64,000 nucleotides of DNA from a virus: IMG/VR virus record IMGVR_UViG_3300049001_000080, positions 38,446-102,445 of that record. One strand, 5' to 3'. Shown piece by piece: positions 1 through 9,255 of this stretch. Below the pieces are notes generated by a model. The model did no database searches. It saw only the letters and a list, made by a program, of their open reading frames with translations, and had not been told where the DNA came from. How positions within the stretch are numbered: the stretch's first letter is position 1; every line of letters starts with the position of its first letter. The position numbers and the translations under genes are program-made.

Positions 1-1989
1 GCCGGAGTACAGCGCCTCGGTGGCCGTGTGCCTCGTGGTGTCCGGCAGCCCGTGCAGCGCCCCGACGGCGTCCGCGTACCGGCTCACGTCGGCCAGCGCC
101 AGCGCGGTCGGCAGCCCGCCGACGTCCTGCGGGGTGGACGCGCCCGAGGTCATCTGGGAGAACCTGGCGACCGTGTCGGTGGTGAAGACGCTGACCTGCC
201 TGCGTACCGGCACCAGGCTCTCGTACGGCTCCATGGACAGGCCGGTGAACTCGAACTTCCAGAACCGGGCCCTGGTCGGCGGGAGGTGCAGGTACCCCCG
301 ACGCAGCACGTAGTCGCGCGCCACCGGGGTCCAGGCCATGTCGGCGTAGCAGTCGCACGGGCCGCCGAACAGCCCGACGGGCGACGTCTGCGGGTCCGAC
401 CGCCAGGGCTCCATCCGCAGCACCGAGTCGTCCGTGGTGCCGGAGTCGTCGGCGGCGAGCGGGGCCCGGCGCACGTACGCCTGCGGGTCCGCCATGAAGA
501 CGCCCAGGTCCGCCGCGGAGGCTGCCACCGCCTTGAGGACGAGCGCCCGCACCGAGATGCCGGAGACGCCGGGGTCGCCGTCGTCCGGGTAGCCGCCGAT
601 CCTGATGACGCCCGGCCGCGTCGTGTCCGGGCGGGCGGCCGTCGTGACCTGCACCGGCTGGAGGTCGCCGAGCTGGTAGGTCAGCGTCACGCCGGCCGGG
701 AAGTCGTCGGTGTCCCGCGGGGTGTACCCGACCATCACACGCCAGCGCGCGCCGCGCAGGTGCAGCGGGTCGAGCGGCACCTGCGTCACGACGCCGCCGG
801 CCGTGGTGAACTGGACGGCGCCGGGCACCAGCCTCAGCGTGGCGTCGCCCAGCGAGAGGATCGGGTGGTCGGTGTCGGCGCCCACGCCGACGTAGCCGTC
901 CGCGGAGTACCAGGGGGTCTCCAGGTCCAGCGCGACCCACCACGGCCCGGCGGTGTCGAGCTGGACGAAGGCGTTGTCGACGTCCACGTAGGACGGCGTC
1001 GTGTGCCCGAAGGCGACGGCCTCGGCGCTGGTGCGCTGCGGCGGCTGCTGCGGGCTCGGGCTCTCGCCGTGCTGCTGGACGATCGGGTACCCCAGCGGCT
1101 GGTCGCGGGCCGGGTAGGAGCCGGCCGGCTCGTCGTCGCTGTAGTAGAGGTTGCAGTGCACCCCGACGGTGGTCGGGTCGACGAACCAGCGGTCCACCAC
1201 CTGCCCCTGGCCGTCCGCGTCGCGCAGGTCCGCGTAGTAGCACACCACCGCGTACCCGACCGGCTGCGGGTCGCAGCGCCACGCCCGCCCCGGCGCCGGG
1301 TCGATCGCGTACCGCGGCGAGTCCTCCTGGATCGAGTAGACGACGCGCGACCCGAGCAGGTCGGTCGAGCTGGCGAAGTCGTCCTCGTAGGTGGTGACGT
1401 CCCCGTACCGCGGCGCGTCGGCGCGCGAGTTGATGCGGTACCCGACCTGGAGGGTGCGCGCCCCCAGCGAGTAGGCGGCCGGCGCGCCGAACGGGTCGAG
1501 GGGCGCCCCGGTGCTGCCGGCGCGCTGGAGCACGAGCCGGACGGTCCGGGCCACCACCGGCAGCACGCGCCAGGAGGTGGGCAGCCAGTGGCCCGGCCCG
1601 TGGTGCTGCGCGTGCTCGCCCGGTCGCGTGCTCGCCCGGTCGACGCGCTGCGGTGTGGAGTCGCCCACCGACCGGACGGCGTCGACGCCGCGCTCCACCT
1701 CGAAGGCGACCCACGCCCCCGTGCTCTCGTCCTGGTGCTCCACCCAGGCGTCGTGGGGGAAGTGCGCCAGCTCCAGCGAGAGGTAGTTGACCAGGCGGGC
1801 CTCGCCGAGCCGGACCTGGAGCACCTCCTGCACCTGGCTCGACTGCGGCCGGGCGGGGGTGGACCAGTACCGGTCGGTGCTGTCGCGGGACGTGCCCAGC
1901 GCGCTCGGCTCCCCGAGCCCGGCCGCCTGCGCCTGCGCGGCGACGACCGACGCGACGGGCAGCCGGTCCACGAACAGGGGCGAGGTCAC
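1..1989 (-). CDS. Baseplate/tail structural protein, truncated by window edge
   Basis: A frame of 663 codons runs off the left edge without a stop, so only the N-terminal part is seen. GTG at 1989 is chosen because it forms a GTGA overlap with the preceding gene's stop, the pattern used across this operon. The sequence is rich in Trp, Tyr, Asp and alternating hydrophobic residues, as in beta-structured virion proteins, and has no signal peptide or membrane segment. It is the last visible gene of the gp25, J, I-type baseplate block, so a baseplate-periphery or fibre-attachment role is inferred from position only. I recognise no family. Confidence 0.8.
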   Translation of the reverse strand, partial: MTSPLFVDRLPVASVVAAQAQAAGLGEPSALGTSRDSTDRYWSTPARPQSSQVQEVLQVRLGEARLVNYLSLELAHFPHDAWVEHQDESTGAWVAFEVERGVDAVRSVGDSTPQRVDRASTRPGEHAQHHGPGHWLPTSWRVLPVVARTVRLVLQRAGSTGAPLDPFGAPAAYSLGARTLQVGYRINSRADAPRYGDVTTYEDDFASSTDLLGSRVVYSIQEDSPRYAIDPAPGRAWRCDPQPVGYAVVCYYADLRDADGQGQVVDRWFVDPTTVGVHCNLYYSDDEPAGSYPARDQPLGYPIVQQHGESPSPQQPPQRTSAEAVAFGHTTPSYVDVDNAFVQLDTAGPWWVALDLETPWYSADGYVGVGADTDHPILSLGDATLRLVPGAVQFTTAGGVVTQVPLDPLHLRGARWRVMVGYTPRDTDDFPAGVTLTYQLGDLQPVQVTTAARPDTTRPGVIRIGGYPDDGDPGVSGISVRALVLKAVAASAADLGVFMADPQAYVRRAPLAADDSGTTDDSVLRMEPWRSDPQTSPVGLFGGPCDCYADMAWTPVARDYVLRRGYLHLPPTRARFWKFEFTGLSMEPYESLVPVRRQVSVFTTDTVARFSQMTSGASTPQDVGGLPTALALADVSRYADAVGALHGLPDTTRHTATEALYSG

Positions 1990-3257
1990 CGGTCCGCCCC
2001 CGGTCGCGCCCCGGCGTAGGGCGCGGACACCATCACGGCGTCGGAGACCGCGCGCCCGCGCATGATGGCCTCGGGGTCGGCGATGGCCCGGTCCGGGGTG
2101 AGGTCGACCGGGCGCCCGTCCGCCGCGGTGACCCGCTCGTAGTCGACGGCCGAGATGACCGCGCCCTGGGTGGACTGAGTGTACGCGGTGACCGACTGGA
2201 TGTCGGAGTTGTAGGACCACGCCTCGCCCTGGTAGGCCGTGAACGCCGGGCGCGCCCGGTCGACGGGCGTGGCGGAGGCCTGCGGGTAGTACGCCGCCAG
2301 CGACGGCCTCGGCACCACCCGGGTCCGGACCTCCCAGTACGTGGAGCTGGCCGACGCGTCGCGGATGTGGGCCGGCGAGTGGACCGCCACCCCCTGGGCG
2401 TCGACGGTGAGCAGCGCGCCGGCCGGCTTGAGCCGGTCCAGCACGCGGGTCAGCCGGTACGCCTCCTCCAGCGTCATCGACCGCAGCGGACGGACCACGA
2501 ACTCGGCCCGGTTGGACGTGGTGGTCCGACCGAATGACCCGGTGCCGCCCTCGACGTCGGCGTAGGTGCCGCCGTCCATCGCCCCGTAGGTGACGAAGTG
2601 GGTCTCCACCTCGCCGTAGGTCCGCCCCGCCACCGCCGGTGGGGCGCCGCCAGGGTTGCCGCCGCCGTTCTCGTCGACCAGCGCCCAGGTCTCGTAGACG
2701 CGGCAGTCGACGCTCAGCAGCGCGCGGGCCACCGCGGCCATGCCGGCCGGCGTGCCCGCCATCGGGATGGCGCGCGAGAACTCGCTCACCCGCGACCGGT
2801 AGGCGGCGTCCCTCGCGTCCAGCTCGGCCCACTGCTCGGAGGTCGCGGCCTCGGTGTAGGGCGACAGGTCGAGCCGCTCGCCGGACAGGCGGGGGAAGCC
2901 CAGCAGCGCGCCGTAAAGGCGGTCCAGGTCCAGGTACCTCGTCGTGCTGACGACCGACCCCATGTGCGCGACCAGGTAGCGGCGCCGGAGCTGGCCGGCG
3001 CCGGAGTCGCCGAGCACGGCCTTGAGCAGCCGCGAGAGGTGCGACTCCGGCCGCGTGTCGTAGAGGTCGGGGAACAGGTGCGCGAGCTGCTCGGCCGAGG
3101 GCCGCGCCGGCAGCAGCGGGTCGGTGGTCGTGTCCAGCCGGGTCGAGCGCGGCGCGCCGCTGGTGGGCGCCTGGAGGGCCAGCAGCACGGCGTCCTGGAG
3201 GTACCGCCCGCCCGCGCCCTGGTCGAGCGCGGCCGGGTCGCCGTCGAGGGAGGCCAT
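1986..3257 (-). CDS. Baseplate protein, gpI-like by position
   Basis: 423 residues. ATG at 3257 overlaps the stop of the J gene as ATGA; the longer upstream frame is rejected because it would lie inside J. The N-terminal third is helical (LFPDLYDTRPESHLSRLL region) and the rest is beta-rich. In contractile phages the gene after J usually encodes a wedge or tail protein that works with it (P2 gpI, Mu gp48). That assignment rests on gene order; I could not recognise the family from sequence. No hydrolase motif is seen. Cytoplasmic assembly into the baseplate is expected. Confidence 0.85.
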   Translation of the reverse strand: MASLDGDPAALDQGAGGRYLQDAVLLALQAPTSGAPRSTRLDTTTDPLLPARPSAEQLAHLFPDLYDTRPESHLSRLLKAVLGDSGAGQLRRRYLVAHMGSVVSTTRYLDLDRLYGALLGFPRLSGERLDLSPYTEAATSEQWAELDARDAAYRSRVSEFSRAIPMAGTPAGMAAVARALLSVDCRVYETWALVDENGGGNPGGAPPAVAGRTYGEVETHFVTYGAMDGGTYADVEGGTGSFGRTTTSNRAEFVVRPLRSMTLEEAYRLTRVLDRLKPAGALLTVDAQGVAVHSPAHIRDASASSTYWEVRTRVVPRPSLAAYYPQASATPVDRARPAFTAYQGEAWSYNSDIQSVTAYTQSTQGAVISAVDYERVTAADGRPVDLTPDRAIADPEAIMRGRAVSDAVMVSAPYAGARPGADR

Positions 3258-6034
3258 CAGGACACGCCGAACGAGTTGGCGGCCTTGGCCACGTAGTTGA
3301 TCGAGTAGAGCGCGGGCACCTCGTTGTCGCCGAGCTGCACGTCCGCGGCCCGGGCCGGCGAGGACCCGGCGGTGATGAAGGAGATGCGGGTCCCGGCCGC
3401 GTCCACCCGCTCGATGGCGTAGGCGCCGCCGGTGGTCGGCTCGGCGCTGGTGAGGAGCCGGATGTTGTCCACGCCCGTCACCTCGTGCGCGACCTGGATG
3501 ACGTCGGACACCTGCACGGGCGAGCCGAAGTCCTTCGCCGCGAGGAAGACGGCCAGGGAGGCCTGGAGCGCGGTGGCCACCTGGGCCGGGTCGTAGCCGG
3601 GGACGAACATGATCGCGAAGTTCAGCCGCAGTAGCACGCGCTTGGCGGCGTGGGCCCGCACGTCGGTCGCGACCAGTCGCCACCGCTCGACCCGCTCCTG
3701 GACGTCGCGTGGGATGGCGTTGTAGGAGTACTGGAGCGACGCGGCGGCGTTGTTCGCCGGGTGGTGGGCGGCCAGCCACTCCAGCCCGAACAGCGACCGC
3801 GGGCTGTACCCGTACGCCGTGTCGTCGTGGACGACCCAGTAGTCGGTGCCCTTGACGTAGGTGTTCCCGCCGATGATCAGCGGGGAGGGGAAGACGTCGA
3901 TCGGGCCGAACGCGAGCTGCATGAAGATGTTGGCCGCGGTCGGGTGCGTGGAGACGGTGCCCTGGCGGACGAACTTGCCGGTGAACAGCGCGTCGGTCGA
4001 GCCCGACGTGAACACCCGGGCGGTCCGCATGTACGTCGTCTCGCTGGCGTCGACCGGCCGGTCCCCGTCCACCCAGACGTCCACCCGGTTGGTGATCCCG
4101 GCGGCCGGGTCGTTCCTGCTGGCCGAGCTGTTGTACTCGAAGTCGAGGTCGTAGATCGCCCCGTCGGTCAGGCCCACGCCGATCGTGTGCACCTCGGGCG
4201 GGATCACGGTGGCGTCGAACGAGTTACCTGTGAAGTAGGTCCGACCGCCTCGGCGAGCCAGGAAGGTGCCGTTCCGAGTGGTGGGACACCAGATCGGTCC
4301 TGCGTAATGACGCAGGCTCTTCTTCATGGGGGCGACGCTTACGTGGCGTACCTTTTTAATGTTGACGTGATGCATCTGTACGCGGCCAAATGGAGTGTCA
4401 AGGACCTTACGGCCTTGGCGTGTCGGGAGGCCAACTAGTGCGCAAAGTGCCTGGAATACATCTGCCTGATCGGCACTCGCAGTGCAGAAATACCGAGTAC
4501 CCGTGCCTGCCCCTCTGACCCCTCCTCCTTGCATTCCCCCGTCACCCTTGATCAAGGTGTCGATCAACATCTCGCGCTGATGGACAGGTAGGACTGAGAT
4601 CAGCTCGTAGGTCAGCTTCTTGTCGGGCAAGGCTGATCGGACTTGCCGGGCTAGTTCACGTGAAAAGGCAAAGATCGTGATGTCGTCGTCGATGTAGGTC
4701 TGATACGGATGCCCCAGCCTCTTGAGGAGGAGTCGGATCTCCTCCACCTTCTCAGGATTGGCGAGGTGACTCTGTCCGATTTTGACTCGAAGCTTCCTTG
4801 GCTGCGAGTCGAAGGAGCCGTCGCTAGCGACCCACCCCAGTAGTCGTACAAAATCATCGGTATAAATAGATTCGATGGACTCTTCGAGGGGAGCCGTAAC
4901 CACGATGCCGTCCGACGGCCGCAAGTCATGAGTCTCTCGTAGTATGGCGGGCTGGCTCGTGCGAATCCGGTGAGCGTTTGTGACCGGCCAACGGTGGTTC
5001 GTCGTCACCAAGGCCGAGATGGACCTCCCCTCCATCGATACGAGGGGCTCGTCTACTTCCGCTCGGTAAAGATCTGTCACCGGCGTCCATTCAGCGACGC
5101 CGCGATCCAGATTCAAGGAGAGAATCTCATCGCCGATCTGGATCTGTCGATGGTCTACCCAGCCACTGTGTGACAGGGCCTGCGTGTTTTTGTCCACGCA
5201 GTAATGTACCCCCAGGGTTAGGATCTGGCCGGCATCGAGGTCGGCGCCCAGGGCCGGGTTGTCGGCGTAGATGTAGGTCGCGCTGGTGGCGGGGATGGAG
5301 CTGGTCGCGTCGCCGGACCCGTCGATCTGGACCTGCTCGCGCCAGTGCGAGGAGGAGCCGATCACCCTGGCCCGGGTGGCCACCCCGTCGTCGGTGGTGT
5401 CGGGGGTGCTGTCCTCCAGCGAGAGGCCCAGGAACATGTCCTCGGTGCCGGCCAGGCTGCGGAACACCGTCCGCTTGAACCGGTCGATGAGCGCGAGGTC
5501 GTCCTCGGAGCTGGTGCCGCCGGTCGTGGGCGAGGAGTTGGTCACGCTGGCGACCCCGCTGGCCGGCGAGGCGAGCCTGACCAGGGTGTTGGCCGCGAGG
5601 TTCCCGGACTGGCCCCCGACGATCGCCTGCACCGGGACGTCCACGCTCGACACCCCGCGCTGGAGGATCGCGGGAGAGACGGTCGCGAACACAGCGGGGA
5701 CCGAGGTGGCCGTGGTGACCTGGGTGCCGGCGGCGATCGGGTAGTCCTGGTCGGCCGGCGTCGGGCGGGCGAACGTGACGACCCCGGTGCCGCGCTGCGC
5801 GGCGAACCTGGTGAAGCCGAACACGGCCACGAAGTCGTCGAGGTCGGCGCCGCGCTTGGAGTCGATGTCGAGCTGGTAGTTCAGCAGGTGCTGGTCGACG
5901 TACGCGGCGGCCACCGACTCGGCCACCACGTCGAGGATCTTGCGCACCGGCGTGCCGACCGAGGTGTCCAGCTCGGGCTCGGAGACGGCCAGGGCCGCGA
6001 CCATCTGGGCGGCGACGTCGGCGGCGCTGGCCAT
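3257..6034 (-). CDS. Baseplate J-like wedge protein, interrupted by an intein
   Basis: 925-residue precursor starting MASAADVAAQM, in ATGA overlap with the gp25-like gene. Exteins (residues 1-278 and 605-925, about 599 residues after splicing) have the J-family layout: N-terminal helix, a VDQHLLNYQLDID segment, a beta-rich core with the ARPTPADQDYPIAAGTQV stretch (residues 90-107), and a C-terminal part with VQVSDVIQVAHEVTGVDNI. J proteins form wedges around the hub. Residues 279-604 are an intein with its own entry, and its lower GC stands out against the exteins. The spliced junction joins LGVHY to SFDAT. Loss of splicing would be expected to block baseplate assembly. Confidence 0.93.
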   Translation of the reverse strand: MASAADVAAQMVAALAVSEPELDTSVGTPVRKILDVVAESVAAAYVDQHLLNYQLDIDSKRGADLDDFVAVFGFTRFAAQRGTGVVTFARPTPADQDYPIAAGTQVTTATSVPAVFATVSPAILQRGVSSVDVPVQAIVGGQSGNLAANTLVRLASPASGVASVTNSSPTTGGTSSEDDLALIDRFKRTVFRSLAGTEDMFLGLSLEDSTPDTTDDGVATRARVIGSSSHWREQVQIDGSGDATSSIPATSATYIYADNPALGADLDAGQILTLGVHYCVDKNTQALSHSGWVDHRQIQIGDEILSLNLDRGVAEWTPVTDLYRAEVDEPLVSMEGRSISALVTTNHRWPVTNAHRIRTSQPAILRETHDLRPSDGIVVTAPLEESIESIYTDDFVRLLGWVASDGSFDSQPRKLRVKIGQSHLANPEKVEEIRLLLKRLGHPYQTYIDDDITIFAFSRELARQVRSALPDKKLTYELISVLPVHQREMLIDTLIKGDGGMQGGGVRGAGTGTRYFCTASADQADVFQALCALVGLPTRQGRKVLDTPFGRVQMHHVNIKKVRHVSVAPMKKSLRHYAGPIWCPTTRNGTFLARRGGRTYFTGNSFDATVIPPEVHTIGVGLTDGAIYDLDFEYNSSASRNDPAAGITNRVDVWVDGDRPVDASETTYMRTARVFTSGSTDALFTGKFVRQGTVSTHPTAANIFMQLAFGPIDVFPSPLIIGGNTYVKGTDYWVVHDDTAYGYSPRSLFGLEWLAAHHPANNAAASLQYSYNAIPRDVQERVERWRLVATDVRAHAAKRVLLRLNFAIMFVPGYDPAQVATALQASLAVFLAAKDFGSPVQVSDVIQVAHEVTGVDNIRLLTSAEPTTGGAYAIERVDAAGTRISFITAGSSPARAADVQLGDNEVPALYSINYVAKAANSFGVS
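4223..5200 (-). other. Intein with LAGLIDADG homing endonuclease in the J protein
   Basis: 326 codons in frame with the host gene, residues 279-604. Splicing signatures: Cys at position 1 (CVDKNTQALS), block B TTNHR at about position 67, a C-terminal WCPTTRNGTFLARR stretch, and terminal YFTGN followed by Ser as the +1 nucleophile. The penultimate residue is Gly instead of the usual His, a known but less common variant. Two LAGLIDADG-type helices are visible: LLGWVASDGSF (about 120-130) and LIDTLIKGDGG (about 213-223). Base composition is visibly more AT-rich than the flanks, consistent with recent gain. Homing into uninterrupted J alleles is inferred from the endonuclease motifs. Confidence 0.92.
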
Positions 6035-6462
6035 CAGCCGCCGGTCCGGGAGGTGAGGGCGACCTGCTGGCCGTCGACCGTGCGCAGCAGGATGGAGACC
6101 TGGACGGTGTCGAAGGTGGCGACCACCTGGACGTCCTGCACCTCGGCCACCACGTCGGCGGTCTGGTAGCGGCTGCGGGTGGCGGTGAGGGTGTCGCGCT
6201 GGATCTTGTCGCGCTGCACCGCGACGTAGTTGGTGATGACCCGCTGCGCCTCCTGCTCGACCGCGAACCGCGTCGCCTCGTCCAGCGGCACGCCCACCAT
6301 GTCGAGCAGCCGGGACCCCCAGCCGGGGTGGAACCGGTCGTTGCCCAGCGGCTCGCCCAGCGCCATCCGCAGGTCCTGGGCGACCTTGGGCGCGCCGTCC
6401 AGCATCGCGTACGAGGCGCCCGCCAGCGCCAGGTCACCGTCCACCACGGCCAGCGTCCGCAC
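6034..6462 (-). CDS. gp25/gpW-like baseplate lysozyme-family protein
   Basis: 142 residues when begun at GTG 6462, which is preceded by GGAGGT with 7-base spacing; GTGs at 6477 and 6471 are also in frame but lack that spacing. The middle contains APKVAQDLRMALGEPLGNDRFHPGWGSRLLD, the recognisable gp25-like signature (leading helix then G-N-x-x-FxPxxGS). Proteins of this family are part of the conserved baseplate core next to J; the T4 name lysozyme is historical and no active-site Glu/Asp pair is evident. It is coupled to J by ATGA overlap. Confidence 0.88.
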   Translation of the reverse strand: MRTLAVVDGDLALAGASYAMLDGAPKVAQDLRMALGEPLGNDRFHPGWGSRLLDMVGVPLDEATRFAVEQEAQRVITNYVAVQRDKIQRDTLTATRSRYQTADVVAEVQDVQVVATFDTVQVSILLRTVDGQQVALTSRTGG

Positions 6463-6511
6463 CCCGCCCACCTCCACCTCTTCCGGCGCCCGGCGCGGGG
6501 CCGGGACCGGG

Positions 6512-6847
6512 CTACGTCGTGCCGTCCTCGACCAGCCCGAGGGCCACCAGGGCGTCCAGCACGGACAGCGTGACGGCGTCCGCGCCCGCCCTGGCCCCCG
6601 ACACCACCGGCGGCCGTGGGGCGTCAATCATCGCTGACAGCACCCAGGTGTCGCCGGTCATCCTGGACACCACCCACAGCTCGTCGACGGCCGGCGGCGG
6701 GTTCCCCTTGGGGCGGGTCGAGTAGCGGACGACCCGCTCGCGCCCGAGCGTGTCCCGCACGATGCAGGTCCCGTCCTCCAACACCGAGGTGACCCGGGCA
6801 CGGGTCGTCTCCAGGCCGGCGGGCGGGCGTCGCGGGTCGAGCGTCAC
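6512..6847 (-). CDS. Small baseplate spike-like protein, OB-fold inferred
   Basis: 111 residues, GTG at 6847 in GTGA overlap with the hub gene stop. Residues 15-70 alternate short strands (TRARVTSVLEDGTCIVRD, ERVVRYSTRP, DELWVVSRMTGDTWVLSAMI), which looks like an OB-type barrel. In contractile systems a spike/OB protein (gpV, gp5 N-domain) lies between hub and gp25 genes, which is where this gene sits. The C-terminal 35 residues are a short helix (LSVLDALVALGLVE). The spike role is inference from fold guess plus order. Confidence 0.75.
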   Translation of the reverse strand: MTLDPRRPPAGLETTRARVTSVLEDGTCIVRDTLGRERVVRYSTRPKGNPPPAVDELWVVSRMTGDTWVLSAMIDAPRPPVVSGARAGADAVTLSVLDALVALGLVEDGTT

Positions 6848-9252
6848 AGCGCCGCCCCCCGGGGGAGGCCCTTGATGCCGTCGCGCGGGCCGATCGTGGA
6901 CCAGCCGATCACCCTGGCCGTGGTGGCGAAGCCGCCGCCGGTCCGGAGGTCGAAGGTGTGCTCGACCTCCTGGACGTACCCCTGGATGCCGTAGGTCGGC
7001 AGCACCACGAGCATGCCGGGGTACAGCTCGGGCATGAAGGTCAGCGGCAGCGACGCGCTGTACTGCGAGGCCCAGTTGAGCATGAACCGGCTCACGGCGA
7101 AGAAGAACTCCTGCCGCGGGCCGGTGATGTCGTCCATCGGCTCCCAGACCGGCCGCGCGCCGTATCGGCGCAGGAACGCCTTGCCGTTCTCGCGGAACTC
7201 GGCCCGGTCGACCTTGAACAACGCGCGCATCAGCGGCGCGAACTCCACGCTCGCGATGCCGGCGGTCGAGTACTGCTGGTAGATCGCGGTGGAGTCGCCC
7301 AGCCCCTCGACGCCGGTCGTCGAGGACGTCACGAACCAGTGCGTCTTGAGGTTGGCGTCGCCCTTGGCGACCGAGAAGCCCTGCTGGATCTCGATCGGCT
7401 GGATCACCATCTTGGCCGCGGTGCCCCACCAGCCGAAGTAGTCCGGGAACCAGGCGATGAAGTCGCCGTTGGGCGCCGAGCAGTAGCTACGCAACCCGGC
7501 GGCCATCAGCGCGGCGACCGTCTCCATGATCGGCTTGTCGTTCATCAGCGCGCGGATGCCGCCGAGCAGGTCGCCGCCGAAGTCGGCGCTGCCGATCCAC
7601 TGGAAGACGTTGAACAGCGACGCGCCCAGGCTCGGGCTCGACCCACCTGAGCCGGAGGCCGACGTCGGGTCGCCACCCGCACCCGTGCCCGCAGTGCCGG
7701 CGTAGTCGAGGTCCGGCACCAGCCCGGCGTGTGTCCAGTGGTTGGAGGCGAACGCGAAGATCCCGCACCCGTCCTGGGTGCCGCGCGCCTCCGCAGTGGT
7801 GCCGTTGCCCATCGAGACGCCGACGTGGTGGATGGCGCGCGGGTCGCCGTTGTCGGTGACGAAGACCAGGGCGCCCTTGGTGGTCTGCGCCTGCGAGACG
7901 GGGATGGGGCGGCACGCCGCGTACTGGTACTTCGCGCCGTCGACGAACGCGCCCGCCCCGATCCTGCTATGTGCCCATTTGACTAGCTCACTACAGTCCA
8001 AGGCGTCGGGGTCCGGGTCGGCGGCGGAGGCGGTGGCGCCGAAGAGGTACGGGTGCCCGAGCCGGCACCAGGCCGCCGCGACGTCGGCGAGAGAGGCCGC
8101 CGAGCGCTGGTTGGCCAGCGCGGCCCCCAGGCCGGTCGCCAGCGAGGCCCCGGAGGTGGAGCCACCAGAGGTGACCAGCGAGCCGGTGGCGGTGTCCACG
8201 GGCCCCACGGGCATGCCGGAGGGCGCGAAGGCGACGCTCACCTGCCCGCCGCCGGCCGGCAGCCCGAGCGCCTTGAGCGCGGCCGGGCTGGTGTCGGCGA
8301 TGTGCGCGGTCGAGGCGTCGTAGTCGACCGGCCCCCAGCCGAGGCCGGCGAGGCAGACCGCCTTGTTCGTCTTGGGGTTGACGATCAGCATCCGCCGGCC
8401 GGTCCACCACGCCCGCGCCCGGCCCTGGTCCACCCCCGGCACGGGGGAGAGCTGCTGGTCGCCCGGGAACCGGTGCTGGCGGCTCAGGTAGGGCCAGCGC
8501 ATGGCGACGTAGTACGGGCTCGCCCCGGGGTTGGCCGAGCGCGCGTCGAGGTGGTCGACCCGCGGGCTGTAGGCGCCGATGGTCCCCGAGATGTCCGGCA
8601 GCGCGCCGGTGCCCGGGCCGTCCCCGGCGATGAGCTGGGTGCCGCGCTCGACCGGCGAGATGCCGGACACGTAGCCGTGGCTGCCGACGTGCGCGACGAG
8701 CTGGAGCTTGGTGGCCTCGCCGATCAGGTCCCGCGCGACGCCGGCCACCACGGTGAACCAGTCGTCGGGGATCGCGCCGATGTGGACCTGGGCCCTCGGC
8801 CAGCCGGCGACCTCGGTCAGCAGCCGGAGCGCTCGCTTGGCCAGCCCGCCGTCGGTGATGTCCGCGCGGTTGGCGACGTCGCCGAGGTAGAGCATCTGGT
8901 AGGCGGCCTCGGTGCTCGGGTCCCACTGCCAGTACTGGAGCCGCTTGAGGGTGCAGCTCGCCGTGAGCACGACGGCGCCCGGCACCGAGGAGAACGCCGG
9001 CACCGAGTCCAGGTAGCCGGTGAGGCACAGCAGCCGCTTGATCCTGGTCAGGTAGATCACGATCCGGTCCATCGTGTCGAACAGGCCGTCGTACTTGCGG
9101 CCGGTGTTCTGGAGCGTCAGCGTGGCCGAGGAGACCCCGTCGACGACACGGGTCGCACCGCCCATCGTGATGTCGTCGCTGACGTCATAGATCTTGCCGT
9201 CGGACGCGGCGATGTGCGCCTCTACCCTCGGCGAGTAAACGAACGTTGACAC
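6844..9252 (-). CDS. Baseplate hub protein with embedded NlpC/P60 cell-wall peptidase
   Basis: 802 residues. Residues 1-250 and about 600-780 resemble the two halves of a gpD/gp27-like hub (N-terminal FVYSPRVEAHIA, C-terminal YPGMLVVLPTYGIQGYVQEVEHTFDL). Between them, after a Gly/Ser-rich linker, lies an NlpC/P60 domain at about 385-515: LGHPYLFG, DALDCSELVKWAH with catalytic Cys420, IHHVGVSMG with His475/476, then a polar third position. NlpC/P60 enzymes cleave peptidoglycan stem peptides. A tail-tip lysin acting during DNA entry is the natural reading. It is followed immediately by the spike-like gene. Confidence 0.88.
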   Translation of the reverse strand: MSTFVYSPRVEAHIAASDGKIYDVSDDITMGGATRVVDGVSSATLTLQNTGRKYDGLFDTMDRIVIYLTRIKRLLCLTGYLDSVPAFSSVPGAVVLTASCTLKRLQYWQWDPSTEAAYQMLYLGDVANRADITDGGLAKRALRLLTEVAGWPRAQVHIGAIPDDWFTVVAGVARDLIGEATKLQLVAHVGSHGYVSGISPVERGTQLIAGDGPGTGALPDISGTIGAYSPRVDHLDARSANPGASPYYVAMRWPYLSRQHRFPGDQQLSPVPGVDQGRARAWWTGRRMLIVNPKTNKAVCLAGLGWGPVDYDASTAHIADTSPAALKALGLPAGGGQVSVAFAPSGMPVGPVDTATGSLVTSGGSTSGASLATGLGAALANQRSAASLADVAAAWCRLGHPYLFGATASAADPDPDALDCSELVKWAHSRIGAGAFVDGAKYQYAACRPIPVSQAQTTKGALVFVTDNGDPRAIHHVGVSMGNGTTAEARGTQDGCGIFAFASNHWTHAGLVPDLDYAGTAGTGAGGDPTSASGSGGSSPSLGASLFNVFQWIGSADFGGDLLGGIRALMNDKPIMETVAALMAAGLRSYCSAPNGDFIAWFPDYFGWWGTAAKMVIQPIEIQQGFSVAKGDANLKTHWFVTSSTTGVEGLGDSTAIYQQYSTAGIASVEFAPLMRALFKVDRAEFRENGKAFLRRYGARPVWEPMDDITGPRQEFFFAVSRFMLNWASQYSASLPLTFMPELYPGMLVVLPTYGIQGYVQEVEHTFDLRTGGGFATTARVIGWSTIGPRDGIKGLPRGAAL

Positions 9253-9255
9253 CGG

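Noticed and set aside
28-2019. 663-codon plus-strand open frame
   Set aside because: Lies opposite the baseplate-protein frame; high GC creates long antisense frames, the product is Arg/Val/Gly-rich with no fold-like pattern, and it lacks a ribosome site.
5127-6437. 436-codon minus frame inside the J gene
   Set aside because: Out of frame with J and gp25; Arg/Pro/Gly-rich composition typical of a shifted-frame shadow.
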